Numbered from the stretch's first letter, positions 33,218-41,764 are shown. The stretch: DNA of 41,986 nt from JAVVVD01 sp964642795 (GCA_964642795.1 CAZXRQ010000006.1:1-41986), one strand, 5' to 3'. The notes: generated by a model not told the origin, from the letters alone. Program-made: numbers and translations.

Positions 33218-33279
33218 TACAGCCCGATATGCTTTTACTTAGCTGTATTCTATCAGACTTATATGTTAGATGCAATATC
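33218..33279 (-). ncRNA. Candidate riboswitch/leader RNA upstream of ssnA
   Basis: On the minus strand four segments can pair as interleaved stems. GATATTGC (complement of 33272-33279) pairs with GCATATC (33226-33232), leaving one bulge. TACAGC (33242-33247) pairs with GCTGTA (33218-33223). The order a-b-a'-b' is an H-type pseudoknot, with a' and b' two bases apart. A small GTGC/GCAC hairpin (33200-33212) would compete with the base of the terminator stem. This is a by-eye prediction; it does not match the purine riboswitch core. Confidence 0.45.
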
Positions 33280-33303
33280 CGCGCGCCAAAAAGATTTTAG
33301 GTT

Positions 33304-33327
33304 ACATAAAAAATATTTAGTTTATGT
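33304..33327. promoter_or_regulatory. Inverted repeat in the ssnA/regulator divergent region
   Basis: ACATAAA (33304-33310) and TTTATGT (33321-33327) are 7-base perfect arms 10 bases apart. They lie between the plus-strand promoter and a TAAAAT -10 candidate for ssnA (33294-33299, minus strand), where the ssnA -35 would be expected but is not seen. A site for the divergent YheO-type regulator is a reasonable guess. Confidence 0.5.
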
Positions 33328-33328
33328 A

Positions 33329-33356
33329 TTGAAAAATCGTGCGGTTATGATATTAT
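33329..33356 (+). promoter_or_regulatory. Promoter of the regulator-ygeY-ygeW unit
   Basis: TTGAAA (33329-33334) and TATTAT (33351-33356) are 16 bases apart, about 33 bases before the regulator start. Confidence 0.5.
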
Positions 33357-33389
33357 TGATCCAGAGCTTATTGATTAAGGAGCCTTATG

Positions 33390-34019
33390 ATGGACGACGC
33401 CACAATGAACATGCTTACGCGCCTTGCAAAGGCGGTGGCTTCGCAGTTTGGTGAAAATTGCGAGGTTGTGGTACATGACCTTACGTCCGGCGATCCGGAG
33501 AATACCATCGCTGCCATCGAAAACGGGCACGTATCCAACCGCAGCGCCGGACATGGCACTTCGCACATTGCGTTGGAAGCGCTCAAGGCGGATCCCTCCG
33601 AGCTGAAGGACCATTACAGCTACATAACCCAGACGGCGGACGGCCGTATGCTCAGAAGCAGTACGGTATATATTAAGGACGATGCAGGCTGTGCCGAGGC
33701 GATATTCTCCATAAACTACGACCTTACGGATCTTATGATGGCGCAGGGCACGATAAACGCGCTTATGCCAAACGGCGGCTCCGCCGCGGCGGAGCGCATA
33801 CCTACGAATGTAAACGATCTGCTCGAGGACCTTTTGAACCAGTCCGTTGCGCTCATAGGAAAACCTGTCGCCCTTATGAACAAAGAAGAAAAGGTACGCT
33901 CCATACGCTTTCTTAATGATGCCGGCGCTATGCTTATTACCAAAAGCGGTGATAAGATCGCGAGGTTTTTCGGCATAAGCAAATACACGCTGTATTCCTA
34001 TCTCGACGCCGGCGCCTGA
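33390..34019 (+). CDS. YheO-like PAS/helix-turn-helix regulator
   Basis: Transcriptional regulator of 209 residues. The N-terminal YheO-type PAS domain is recognised from FGENCEVVVHDLTS, NTIAAIENGHVSNRSAGHG and a SSTVYIKDDAGCAEAIFSIN strand set. The C-terminal part (FLNDAGAMLITKSGDKIARFFGISKYTLYSYL) is the HTH_22-type DNA-binding helix-turn-helix. Regulators of this type often sit beside purine or amino-acid catabolic genes. Two ATGs occur at 33387 and 33390; the second has AAGGAG at the better distance of 7 bases. It is divergent from ssnA and begins the ygeY-ygeW unit, so it probably senses a purine-related compound (inference). Confidence 0.88.
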   Translation: MDDATMNMLTRLAKAVASQFGENCEVVVHDLTSGDPENTIAAIENGHVSNRSAGHGTSHIALEALKADPSELKDHYSYITQTADGRMLRSSTVYIKDDAGCAEAIFSINYDLTDLMMAQGTINALMPNGGSAAAERIPTNVNDLLEDLLNQSVALIGKPVALMNKEEKVRSIRFLNDAGAMLITKSGDKIARFFGISKYTLYSYLDAGA

Positions 34020-34075
34020 ACGGCCGCGCCGTTATGCTCACCATATGTATTTATTGAAAGGAAGGCATTATCATC

Positions 34076-35452
34076 ATGGACTACGAACGCATCAAGAAGG
34101 CTGCCGAGAGCTGCCTGCCCGAGATGACGCGCTTTTTACGCGATCTCGTTAAGATACCCGGCGAGAGCTGCGGCGAGGAGGGCGTAATACGCCGTATCGC
34201 CAAGGAAATGGAGAACGTTGGCTTCGATAAGGTGGAGATCGACGGGCTGGGTAACGTATTGGGCTATATGGGCAAGGGCGAGCGCATAATGGCGTTTGAC
34301 GCGCACATAGACACCGTTGGCCTGGGCAATATGTCCCTTTGGAAGTTCGACCCCTACGAGGGCTTTGAGACCGAGGACGAGATTGGCGGGCGCGGCACGT
34401 CGGATCAGCTGGGCGGCATAGTAAGCTCCGTATACGGCGCAAAAATAATGAAGGAGCTCTCGCTCATCCCCGAAGGCGTTCGCATACTGGTCACCGGCAC
34501 CGTACAGGAGGAGGACTGCGACGGAATGTGCTGGCAGTACATCCATAACGTAGACGGCATAACCCCCGAATTCGTAGTTTCCACCGAGCCTACCGACGGC
34601 GGCATATACCGCGGGCATCGCGGTCGCATGGAGATACGCGTGGACGTCAAGGGCGTATCCTGCCACGGCTCCGCGCCGGAGCGCGGCGACAACGCCATAT
34701 ATAAGATGGCCGACATACTTCAGGACGTACGCGCGCTCAATGAAAACAGCGCGACTGACGCGGATGAGATAAAGGGCCTTGTAAAAATGCTGGAGCCGGA
34801 GTACAACCAGGAGCATTATGAGGATGCAAGGTTCCTCGGCCGCGGCACCGTAACCGTATCCCAGATATTCTATACCTCTCCCAGCCGCTGCGCCGTTGCG
34901 GACAGCTGCGCCGTTTCCCTCGACCGCCGCATGACCGCGGGCGAAACCTGGGATTCCTGTTTGGATGAAATACGCGCTTTGCCCGCGTGCAAAAAGTACG
35001 CAGACGACGTGAAGGTCTCCATGTATATGTACGACCGTCCCGCGTGGACGGGCACGGTATACGAGACCGAGTGCTATTTCCCAACCTGGATAAATAAGGA
35101 GAACGCAGCACATGTACAGGCCGTAGGCGATGCGTACAATGCCATGTACGGGGATAAGCGTATAGGCGCTAACGCCGCTGCACTTTCCAAGCGCGACGGC
35201 CGGCCGCTAATAGATAAATGGACCTTCTCCACTAACGGCGTTTCCATACAGGGACGCTACGGAATCCCCTGCGTTGGTTTTGGCCCGGGCGCGGAATCCC
35301 AGGCGCACAGCCCCAACGAGATAACCTGGAAGCAGGATCTTGCGGTATGCGCGGCGGTGTACGCGGCTATTCCCATGCTGTATAAGCCGGAGAACCGAAC
35401 CGACGACGTAAGCCAGTTCCGCGCCGGCGGCACCAACAACAACATAAAATAA
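34076..35452 (+). CDS. ygeY: YgeY, M20-family hydrolase
   Basis: Metal-dependent amidohydrolase/peptidase of 458 residues from the M20 clan. It has the metal-binding FDAHIDTVG (His77 and Asp79), the second metal segment RGTSDQLGG, the catalytic Glu pair in VQEEDCDG, GVSCHGSAPERG in the dimerisation part, and a C-terminal GFGPGAESQAHSPNE with a metal His. It corresponds to the hydrolase of the ygeW-ygeX-ygeY purine-cluster genes. The physiological substrate is not settled; an N-carbamoyl or ring-opened product of purine breakdown fits the context. It starts 56 bases after the regulator. Confidence 0.94.
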   Translation: MDYERIKKAAESCLPEMTRFLRDLVKIPGESCGEEGVIRRIAKEMENVGFDKVEIDGLGNVLGYMGKGERIMAFDAHIDTVGLGNMSLWKFDPYEGFETEDEIGGRGTSDQLGGIVSSVYGAKIMKELSLIPEGVRILVTGTVQEEDCDGMCWQYIHNVDGITPEFVVSTEPTDGGIYRGHRGRMEIRVDVKGVSCHGSAPERGDNAIYKMADILQDVRALNENSATDADEIKGLVKMLEPEYNQEHYEDARFLGRGTVTVSQIFYTSPSRCAVADSCAVSLDRRMTAGETWDSCLDEIRALPACKKYADDVKVSMYMYDRPAWTGTVYETECYFPTWINKENAAHVQAVGDAYNAMYGDKRIGANAAALSKRDGRPLIDKWTFSTNGVSIQGRYGIPCVGFGPGAESQAHSPNEITWKQDLAVCAAVYAAIPMLYKPENRTDDVSQFRAGGTNNNIK

Positions 35453-35489
35453 GGCGGCGCCTTAGATAATTATTTGGAGGAGCAAACAC

Positions 35490-36683
35490 ATGGGTAAGGT
35501 AAAACAGTACACCGATAAGCTGGACAAGCTGCATTTTGAAAACATGTACGAGGGCGACTTCTTTCTCACATGGGAAAAGACCCGCGACGAGCTTGAAGCC
35601 ACCTTTGCCGTTGCGGATGCGCTGCGTTGTCTGCGCGAACAGAATATATCGTCCAAAATATTCGACAGCGGCCTGGGCATAAGCCTTTTCCGCGACAATT
35701 CCACCCGCACGCGGTTTTCCTTTGCTTCCGCGTGCAACCTGCTGGGTCTCGAGGTACAGGATCTGGACGAGGGCAAGAGCCAGATAGCCCACGGAGAGAC
35801 CGTGCGCGAGACCGCCAACATGATATCCTTCATGGCGGACGTTATCGGAATACGCGACGATATGTACATTGGCAAGGGCAACGCCTATATGCATGGCGTG
35901 GTGGACGCGGTGACGCAGGGCTATAAGGACGGCGTGCTGGAGCAAAAGCCCACGCTCGTCAATTTGCAGTGCGATATAGATCACCCCACCCAGTGCATGG
36001 CGGATACGCTGCACCTGATCCATGAGTTTGGCGACATAGAAAACCTCAAGGGTAAAAAGGTCGCCATGACCTGGGCATACTCCCCCTCTTACGGCAAGCC
36101 GCTGAGCGTGCCGCAGGGCGTTATTGGCCTTATGACCCGCATGGGTATGGACGTTACGCTGGCATACCCCGAGGGCTACGAGGTGATGGAGGACGTAGTC
36201 AACGTTGCCCGCGGAAACGCCAGGCAGTTTGGCGGCAAATTTGAGATCACCAACAGTATGAGCGAAGCCTTCAAGGATGCGGATATCGTATACCCCAAGA
36301 GCTGGGCGCCGTTCAAAGCCATGGAGGAGCGCACCGTGCTTTACGGCAACGGCGACAGCGAGGGTATAAAGGCGCTGGAGAAGCGGCTGCTCGCACAGAA
36401 CGCCAACCACAAGGACTGGGAATGCACCGAGGAAATGATGAAGCTGACCAAGGGCGGCAAGGCGCTGTATCTGCACTGCCTGCCCGCCGACATCACCGGC
36501 ATATCCTGCGAAGCCGGCGAGGTCGCTGCAAGCGTGTTCGACCGTTACCGCGACCCGCTGTATAAGCAGGCCTCCTTCAAGCCCTATATCATCGCGGCGA
36601 TGATATTCCTTGCCAAGGTAAAGGATCCCTCCGCCAAGCTCAAGGCATTGGAGCAAGCGGCCAAGCTGCGCCACAACGTCTGA
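35490..36683 (+). CDS. ygeW: YgeW, knotted carbamoyltransferase
   Basis: Carbamoyltransferase of the ATCase/OTCase superfamily with a trefoil-knot fold, 397 residues. The carbamoyl-phosphate loop STRTR is at 71-75 (LFRDNSTRTRFSF), HPTQ occurs in IDHPTQCMAD, and the C-terminal HCLP in LHCLPADI. In purine-degrading anaerobes it is thought to move a carbamoyl group from an opened ring product to phosphate, giving carbamoyl phosphate for ATP synthesis by carbamate kinase. No carbamate kinase is encoded nearby. It starts 37 bases after ygeY and ends with a terminator. Confidence 0.95.
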   Translation: MGKVKQYTDKLDKLHFENMYEGDFFLTWEKTRDELEATFAVADALRCLREQNISSKIFDSGLGISLFRDNSTRTRFSFASACNLLGLEVQDLDEGKSQIAHGETVRETANMISFMADVIGIRDDMYIGKGNAYMHGVVDAVTQGYKDGVLEQKPTLVNLQCDIDHPTQCMADTLHLIHEFGDIENLKGKKVAMTWAYSPSYGKPLSVPQGVIGLMTRMGMDVTLAYPEGYEVMEDVVNVARGNARQFGGKFEITNSMSEAFKDADIVYPKSWAPFKAMEERTVLYGNGDSEGIKALEKRLLAQNANHKDWECTEEMMKLTKGGKALYLHCLPADITGISCEAGEVAASVFDRYRDPLYKQASFKPYIIAAMIFLAKVKDPSAKLKALEQAAKLRHNV

Positions 36684-36708
36684 TCCTGTATTTTATACGG
36701 ATGATCTT

Positions 36709-36733
36709 AAAGGGGGCGCAAGCCCCCTTTTGT
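36709..36733 (+). terminator. Terminator after ygeW
   Basis: AAAGGGGGC (36709-36717) and GCCCCCTTT (36722-36730) form a 9-base perfect stem with a GCAA loop, followed by TGTTGCGTTTTTTG. Confidence 0.9.
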
Positions 36734-36808
36734 TGCGTTTTTTGACGTTATAGCGTATGATGATGAAGCGGCTGTGCGGTATGCGCAGCGTGGAGTGAAA
36801 GAAGGACT

Positions 36809-37729
36809 ATGGAATACTCGCGGCCTCCTGAAAAACGTTTGTTGGGAATCGTGCTGGTGCTGCTTAGCGCAGTGTGCTGGAGCACCTCGGGCTTTGCTGT
36901 GAAGCTGGTGGACTGGAGCGCACTGCCGCTTGCCGGATGGCGCGGCGGTGTAGGCGCGCTGTGCATATATTTGTTTATTCGGGCGACGGGCCGCAGGGTG
37001 GCGGTAAACAGGCGCTCCGTGGTGCTGGGCTGCGTTATATGCTTTACCAATATGATGTTCATGGTGTCCAATAAGCTCACCACCGCCGCAAACGCCATAG
37101 TGCTGCAATACACGGCGCCCATATTTCTCATAGTGATAAGCGCGCTGGTGCTCAAAAAGAAGTATTTTCGCCGTGACTATCTTGCGGTGTTTATCACGGT
37201 GATAGGCATAGCGCTGTTTTTCTGCGACGAGCTGACCACAGGCGGATTGTGGGGAAACATACTCGCGGTCGTGGATGGGCTGAGCCTTTCCTGTATGTAT
37301 ATGATAACCGGCGAATACGATGAGGAGCTGCGCCTTTCAGGCATATGCTTGGGCGCGACGTTCACCTTCATTATAGGCGCGCCGTTTATATTTTTTGTGC
37401 CCACAAACGTTACCGGTATATCCATACTTGCCGTGCTGCTCATGGGCAGCTTGCAGGTGGCGCTGCCGTACATGCTTTACAGCAAGGCCGTAAAATACTG
37501 TCCCCCGCTCGCTTGCAGTCTGCTGGGCAGCTTTGAGATAATACTAAGCCCGCTGTGGGCATATCTGTTCGTCGGAGAGTTGCCGGGGATATGGGCGGTT
37601 GGCGGAGCGATCGTGATAGTATCCACACTTGTGATATGGACGCTCGTAAACGCAAAATATGACGCCAAAGCTAAAACAGAGCCTGCTTATCAGGCAACGG
37701 AGCCAAACCAAGGCGGCTCCGCGGAGTAG
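36809..37729 (+). CDS. EamA/DMT-family transporter
   Basis: Drug/metabolite-superfamily exporter of 306 residues with ten predicted helices in two EamA repeats. The first repeat opens LLGIVLVLLSAVCWSTSGFAVKL with the LAGWRGGVGAL helix; the second contains ILAVVDGLSLSCMYMITGEY, and YCPPLACSLLGSFEIILSPLWAYLFVGE, the most recognisable DMT segment. Substrate unknown. It follows the ygeW terminator, so it is likely outside the purine unit. Its stop is 3 bases before the next MATE gene; the two are probably co-transcribed. Confidence 0.93.
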   Translation: MEYSRPPEKRLLGIVLVLLSAVCWSTSGFAVKLVDWSALPLAGWRGGVGALCIYLFIRATGRRVAVNRRSVVLGCVICFTNMMFMVSNKLTTAANAIVLQYTAPIFLIVISALVLKKKYFRRDYLAVFITVIGIALFFCDELTTGGLWGNILAVVDGLSLSCMYMITGEYDEELRLSGICLGATFTFIIGAPFIFFVPTNVTGISILAVLLMGSLQVALPYMLYSKAVKYCPPLACSLLGSFEIILSPLWAYLFVGELPGIWAVGGAIVIVSTLVIWTLVNAKYDAKAKTEPAYQATEPNQGGSAE

Positions 37730-37732
37730 AAT

Positions 37733-39055
37733 ATGAAGACCCTTCAGATGAATTACGGCCCCGGGGAGTTTTTCAAGTATGTGCTGCCGTCCACGGCGTC
37801 CATGCTGGTGTTTTCGCTGTACAATATGGTGGATGGCATGTTTGTGGCGCACGGCGTAGGCGAGGAGGCGCTGGCTGCGGTAAACCTCTCCATGCCGTTT
37901 ACAAACTGCATATTCGCTTTGGCGGTGTTGCTTGCGGTTGGTACGTCCACCGTGGTGGCCATACATATAGGCCGGGGCGAGCTTGAATCAGGCCGCCGCA
38001 TAGCCACGCTGAATACCATAGTGGTAGCGGTGATCGCGGTTACTATAAGCATACTTACACAGATATTTCTTGAGCCGATCGCGCTGCTGCTGGGTGCTAC
38101 GGACAGTACCTTGGGCTACGTTACGGATTACCTTGGCGTGGTCAGCCGCTTTGCCATATGCTATATGGTATCCTACTGCCTCGAGGTGCTGATAAAGACC
38201 GATGGTTATCCGCAGCTTTCCACGGTAGGAGTGCTGTCCTGCTGCTTCACCAACATACTGCTGGACTACGTATTCGTAATACGTATGGGCTGGGGTGTGG
38301 CGGGCGCGGCGTGGGCCACGGGTATTGCCCAGGCAATTAGCTTTACGCTGTTTCTCACGCATTTTTTGAGCAGGCGCGCCAATATAAAGCCGCTGCTTGC
38401 AAAGCCGGATTTCTCGGTATATCGGCGCATACTGACGTTGGGCTTTGCGGACTTTGCCGCGGAGATATCGCTGGGGCTGATAGTGCTGCTTTTCAACCGT
38501 GTGATACTTGCGAAGATAGGTGAACATGGCGTGGTGAGCTTTGCGGTGGTAAGCTATGTGAATACTTTGGTGCTGATGCTTGCAACCGGCATAACGCAGG
38601 GTATGCAGCCGCTGGCCTCAATATACTACGGCATGAAGGAGCATAGACGCTGTGCGGGCTATTATCGCATGGGGCTTATCTCCGTATGCGCGCTGGGCGT
38701 ACTGATGTTTATACTGTGCCAGCTTTTCGCGCCGTTCATCGCCTCGCTGCTGCTGGATGAAGGCAGCGCCGTGTTCGGATATACGGCGTACGCGCTGCGC
38801 AGGTTCTCCTTCGGGTTTTTGATATGCGGTATAAACATATGCACGGCGGGCTTTTTTACCGCCATAGAGCGGCCGTCGCGTTCCATGACGTTATCGCTGC
38901 TGAGGGGGTTTGTGCTGGTGGGAGCGTCCATGCTGGCGCTCGTGAGCATATTCGGCGGCGAGGGAGTGTGGTTCACCACGGGACTTTCGGAGCTGATGTG
39001 CCTGTTCGTGACCGCGGCGTTCATTCTGCGCTGGCGCAAGCAGGGAATGTACTAA
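37733..39055 (+). CDS. MATE-family efflux transporter
   Basis: Second MATE transporter of the window, 440 residues, twelve helices. FFKYVLPSTASMLVFSLYNMVDGMFVAHGVGEEALAAVNLSMPF opens the first half, and ITQGMQPLASIYYGMKEHRRC marks the second. It differs clearly in sequence from the MATE at 23551-24921. A GGAG lies before the ATG, inside the end of the DMT gene. Substrate unknown. Confidence 0.95.
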   Translation: MKTLQMNYGPGEFFKYVLPSTASMLVFSLYNMVDGMFVAHGVGEEALAAVNLSMPFTNCIFALAVLLAVGTSTVVAIHIGRGELESGRRIATLNTIVVAVIAVTISILTQIFLEPIALLLGATDSTLGYVTDYLGVVSRFAICYMVSYCLEVLIKTDGYPQLSTVGVLSCCFTNILLDYVFVIRMGWGVAGAAWATGIAQAISFTLFLTHFLSRRANIKPLLAKPDFSVYRRILTLGFADFAAEISLGLIVLLFNRVILAKIGEHGVVSFAVVSYVNTLVLMLATGITQGMQPLASIYYGMKEHRRCAGYYRMGLISVCALGVLMFILCQLFAPFIASLLLDEGSAVFGYTAYALRRFSFGFLICGINICTAGFFTAIERPSRSMTLSLLRGFVLVGASMLALVSIFGGEGVWFTTGLSELMCLFVTAAFILRWRKQGMY

Positions 39056-39108
39056 GCGGCCCGCGTTTGCAGGCCGCCACAAATAATTGATAAGGTAAAA
39101 AATCGGAG

Positions 39109-40281
39109 TCAGCCGTCGAAGCGGACGGTCAGATCGTACAGCCGCACCAGGTTGGTGTAACGGGCCAGCGCGGTGTCAATTATGCCGTCCCACGATATAG
39201 GTATGCTGGCTTTAGCATGCTCACCGAGCCGGCGCAGCTTCTCAGGGTCGTTTGTATTGGCCATAAGTACGTTTGCAAGGTCTTCTGCGTCATCCTCGAC
39301 GAGAAGGCCGGAGACGTTGTCCTCCACGACCTCCGCGGCGCAGCTGCCGCGCACCAGTACGCCGGGGGTGCCCATTGCGGCAGCCTCGCGCAGCACCATG
39401 GGAGCGTTATCGTAAAGCGAAGGGAATACGAACAGCGATGCGCGCTGATATAGTCCATCCAGCAGTGATACATCGGTTATATGTCCGGTATACACGGTGA
39501 CGTCGGATATGCCGAGTTCCTCGGCCTTGGCTTTTATTGCGCCCTCGTCGGGGCCCTGCCCCGCAAGTACCAGCTTGAAGCGCTGGCCTCTTTGCTTTAG
39601 CAGCGCCGAAGCCTCCAACACGCGCCGAATATTCTTTTTCCAGTTTTGCTGGCCTACGAACAGCAGCACGGGGTAGTCTCCGCCCAGACCAAAACGCGTA
39701 ATGGCGCTTTCCTTGTCCACATTGCGGCACGGCCTTATTTCGGTGCCGTTTTCCATCACCTTGATATCGCGCTTGTAGCCATACTCGTGCAGTACGTCCG
39801 CACTTGCGTCGCTCACCGCCCATACCTCGTCGCAGCGGTCGTAAAAATCGAGTATCACCTTTACGCCAAGCACGGCGATAAGCTCCATGCCCGTGGCGTT
39901 ATAGAAATCGTCGTAATACTTGGAATGAAAGGTGCCCACTACGGGTATACGCTGCTTTGCTGCTATGCGCAGCGCCTCCTGTCCGGCAAAAAACGGAGTG
40001 TGAGCATGAACAATATCGAACTTAAGCATATTCATGCGGTCATGATAGTGCTTGTCCAGCACGGAAAGCCCCGCTTTGTACTGCGGGCTGCCGGGAAACG
40101 GCGTCCCCATAAAATCCACCAGCTCGAACTGGTAGCCGCCGCGGTAGCCGGTATTGGCCATGGGAGTTATTACGTAGCATTCATGACCTTTTTTGCTGAT
40201 GTTGGTGGCATAGCTGTACACCACCCGGCCCACGCCGTCCACCACGGGCAGAAACGTATCAGAAAACTGAGCAATTTTCAA
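39109..40281 (-). CDS. Family 4 glycosyltransferase
   Basis: Retaining GT4-type transferase of about 390 residues with two Rossmann lobes, possibly making a glycolipid (diglucosyl-diacylglycerol type) or polysaccharide. N-terminal KIAQFSDTFLPVVDGVGRVVY has the acceptor-side GVGR motif; DIVHAHTPFFAGQEAL, LFVGQQNWKKNIRRVLEA, FKLVLAGQGPDE and ASLFVFPSLYDNAPMVLREAAAMGTPG follow, the last with the expected Glu. The start is ambiguous: TTG at 40281 has AAGGGG 8 bases upstream and gives the usual MKIAxFxD beginning; GTG at 40290 is too close to that site. I chose the TTG. A TATAAT at 40322-40327 (minus strand) may be its -10. Confidence 0.9.
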   Translation of the reverse strand: MKIAQFSDTFLPVVDGVGRVVYSYATNISKKGHECYVITPMANTGYRGGYQFELVDFMGTPFPGSPQYKAGLSVLDKHYHDRMNMLKFDIVHAHTPFFAGQEALRIAAKQRIPVVGTFHSKYYDDFYNATGMELIAVLGVKVILDFYDRCDEVWAVSDASADVLHEYGYKRDIKVMENGTEIRPCRNVDKESAITRFGLGGDYPVLLFVGQQNWKKNIRRVLEASALLKQRGQRFKLVLAGQGPDEGAIKAKAEELGISDVTVYTGHITDVSLLDGLYQRASLFVFPSLYDNAPMVLREAAAMGTPGVLVRGSCAAEVVEDNVSGLLVEDDAEDLANVLMANTNDPEKLRRLGEHAKASIPISWDGIIDTALARYTNLVRLYDLTVRFDG

Positions 40282-40423
40282 AGCCGCCACCCCTTCATAA
40301 TATAGTCGTATGCCGATGACGATTATATCATCTATCTCGTATGCTTGCTACCGTATTTTTTGTGTGGCGTTTTCAAAAAGGACATGATATAATAATGCGT
40401 TATTTTCAGGGAAGGATAGTATT

Positions 40424-41182
40424 ATGGCAACAAGAGAGCTTACGCCTTCGCAGATAAAGCTGCTGCGCTATGGCATAATGGCAGCGCTGTTCATAATCAT
40501 CGCGCTGATAATATATGTTGGCATATCCAGCATACTGCCGGGCTTTTTTGATGTGCTGGAGCATGGCGACCAGGCCGAAACGGAGGCGTACATCCGCAGC
40601 TTTGGCAGCGTAAAGGGCGTTATGCTTGCGCTGCTGCTGCAATTCATCCAAATAATCAGCATACTGTTTCCGGGCGGCCCGATACAAATAGCCATAGGGA
40701 TCATATTTGGCACCTTCCAGGGGCTGATAATATGCCATTTAGCTTATATAATGGCCAATATGCTGGTATTTTTGGCCGCGCGCCGTTTAGGGAGCGGCCT
40801 TGAGCGGCTTTTGCCTACCGGAGAAAGGAGCAAGGGCAAACTCAGCTTCATATCCGAGTCCGAGCATCCGTCATTTATGGTATTTATGGCGTGTCTGATG
40901 CCGTTTATGCCAAACGGGCTGGTGCCGTATGTGGCGGCAAAGACTAAAATAACCTTTGTACAGTTTTTTGCGGCGGTATACTTCGGCAGCATACCGTGTC
41001 TGCTCGTGCTGTGTGCGATAGGCAGCCGGCTGCTGAAAGGCGATATGTTATATGTTATCGTGCTGTGCGCGCTGCTGGCGGCATTTGTGCTGGTGATGTT
41101 TTTTGCGCGCAACTGGTTTTTTGCGTTGTCCGAGCGAATTCGCGTATGGTTTATAAAGCGATATCACGAGGGGCAGGAATAA
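40424..41182 (+). CDS. VTT/DedA-superfamily (TVP38/TMEM64-like) membrane protein
   Basis: Integral membrane protein of 252 residues with about five helices. The VTT motifs are visible: LFPGGPIQIAIGIIFGTFQGLIICHLAYIMANMLVFLAARRLG and PFMPNGLVPYVAAKTKITFVQFFAAVYFGSIP. Family members are linked to lipid scrambling or proton-coupled membrane functions; the precise role here is unknown. AGGGAAGG lies before the ATG, and a TATAAT at 40388-40393 may serve as its -10. Two small genes follow within 40 bases each. Confidence 0.88.
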   Translation: MATRELTPSQIKLLRYGIMAALFIIIALIIYVGISSILPGFFDVLEHGDQAETEAYIRSFGSVKGVMLALLLQFIQIISILFPGGPIQIAIGIIFGTFQGLIICHLAYIMANMLVFLAARRLGSGLERLLPTGERSKGKLSFISESEHPSFMVFMACLMPFMPNGLVPYVAAKTKITFVQFFAAVYFGSIPCLLVLCAIGSRLLKGDMLYVIVLCALLAAFVLVMFFARNWFFALSERIRVWFIKRYHEGQE

Positions 41183-41200
41183 AGTAAAGGGGAGTTTGCC

Positions 41201-41488
41201 ATGAGTATACTAGAGGCGCTGATGCTGGTGTGTTTCGGCTGCGCGTGGCCTATATCCATAGCCAGGCTTGCAAAAAGCCGGGATTCCGGCGGCAAGAGCC
41301 CGCTCTTTGACGGTATAGTGATATTTGGATATATGGCGGGCATAGCCAACAAGCTGCTGCGCGGTGTGGACTGGGTGATGTGGCTGTATATGATCAACAT
41401 AGCCGCAGTCACAACCGATCTAATACTGACGCTGCGTTTTAGAAAGTCAAAAGCGGTTATTAACCCCGCTGAAACCGACGGGCGTTGA
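41201..41488 (+). CDS. Small membrane protein, unknown function (95 aa)
   Basis: Three predicted helices (about residues 3-20, 35-52 and 58-77). The N-terminal FGCAWPISIARLAKSR segment recalls PQ-loop/SemiSWEET-like proteins, where a WP pair sits in a helix, but I cannot assign the family firmly. AAAGGGGAG lies before the ATG. It starts 18 bases after the VTT gene, probably in the same transcript. Confidence 0.75.
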   Translation: MSILEALMLVCFGCAWPISIARLAKSRDSGGKSPLFDGIVIFGYMAGIANKLLRGVDWVMWLYMINIAAVTTDLILTLRFRKSKAVINPAETDGR

Positions 41489-41518
41489 ACATATACAGGG
41501 CGATAGGGAGGACCGGAT

Positions 41519-41764
41519 TTGAAGGTGAAGCTTACCGTAGTGCGCAGCGACTGCCGGTGCGGCTATTGCAAGACGGGCGATGAATTCATCGTGGAGGATG
41601 TCTGCCCGCCGATATGCCACGAGCTATGGAACTGTGCATACCCGATGCTGTACGCGCTTCAAAACGGCGCGGCGCTGGATCGTGACGGGGGAAGGGCTAA
41701 GGCTTTCGATGTTAAGTGCCCCGACGAAGGCAGGGTGACGCTGCACGGCGAGGCGATGGATTAG
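41519..41764 (+). CDS. TIGR04076-like small cysteine-rich protein
   Basis: 81-residue protein beginning with a TTG at 41519, with GGAGG 7 bases upstream. The pattern KLTVVRSDCRCGYCKTGDEF and CPPICHELWNCAYPMLYALQNGA matches the small TIGR04076 family from anaerobes, which has several conserved cysteines and unknown function. The cysteines could bind metal. It is last of three closely spaced genes. Confidence 0.82.
   Translation: MKVKLTVVRSDCRCGYCKTGDEFIVEDVCPPICHELWNCAYPMLYALQNGAALDRDGGRAKAFDVKCPDEGRVTLHGEAMD

Noticed and set aside
33205..33300. Classical purine riboswitch in the ssnA leader
   Set aside because: The characteristic joining sequences and two kissing loops could not be found; only a pseudoknot-like pairing is visible.
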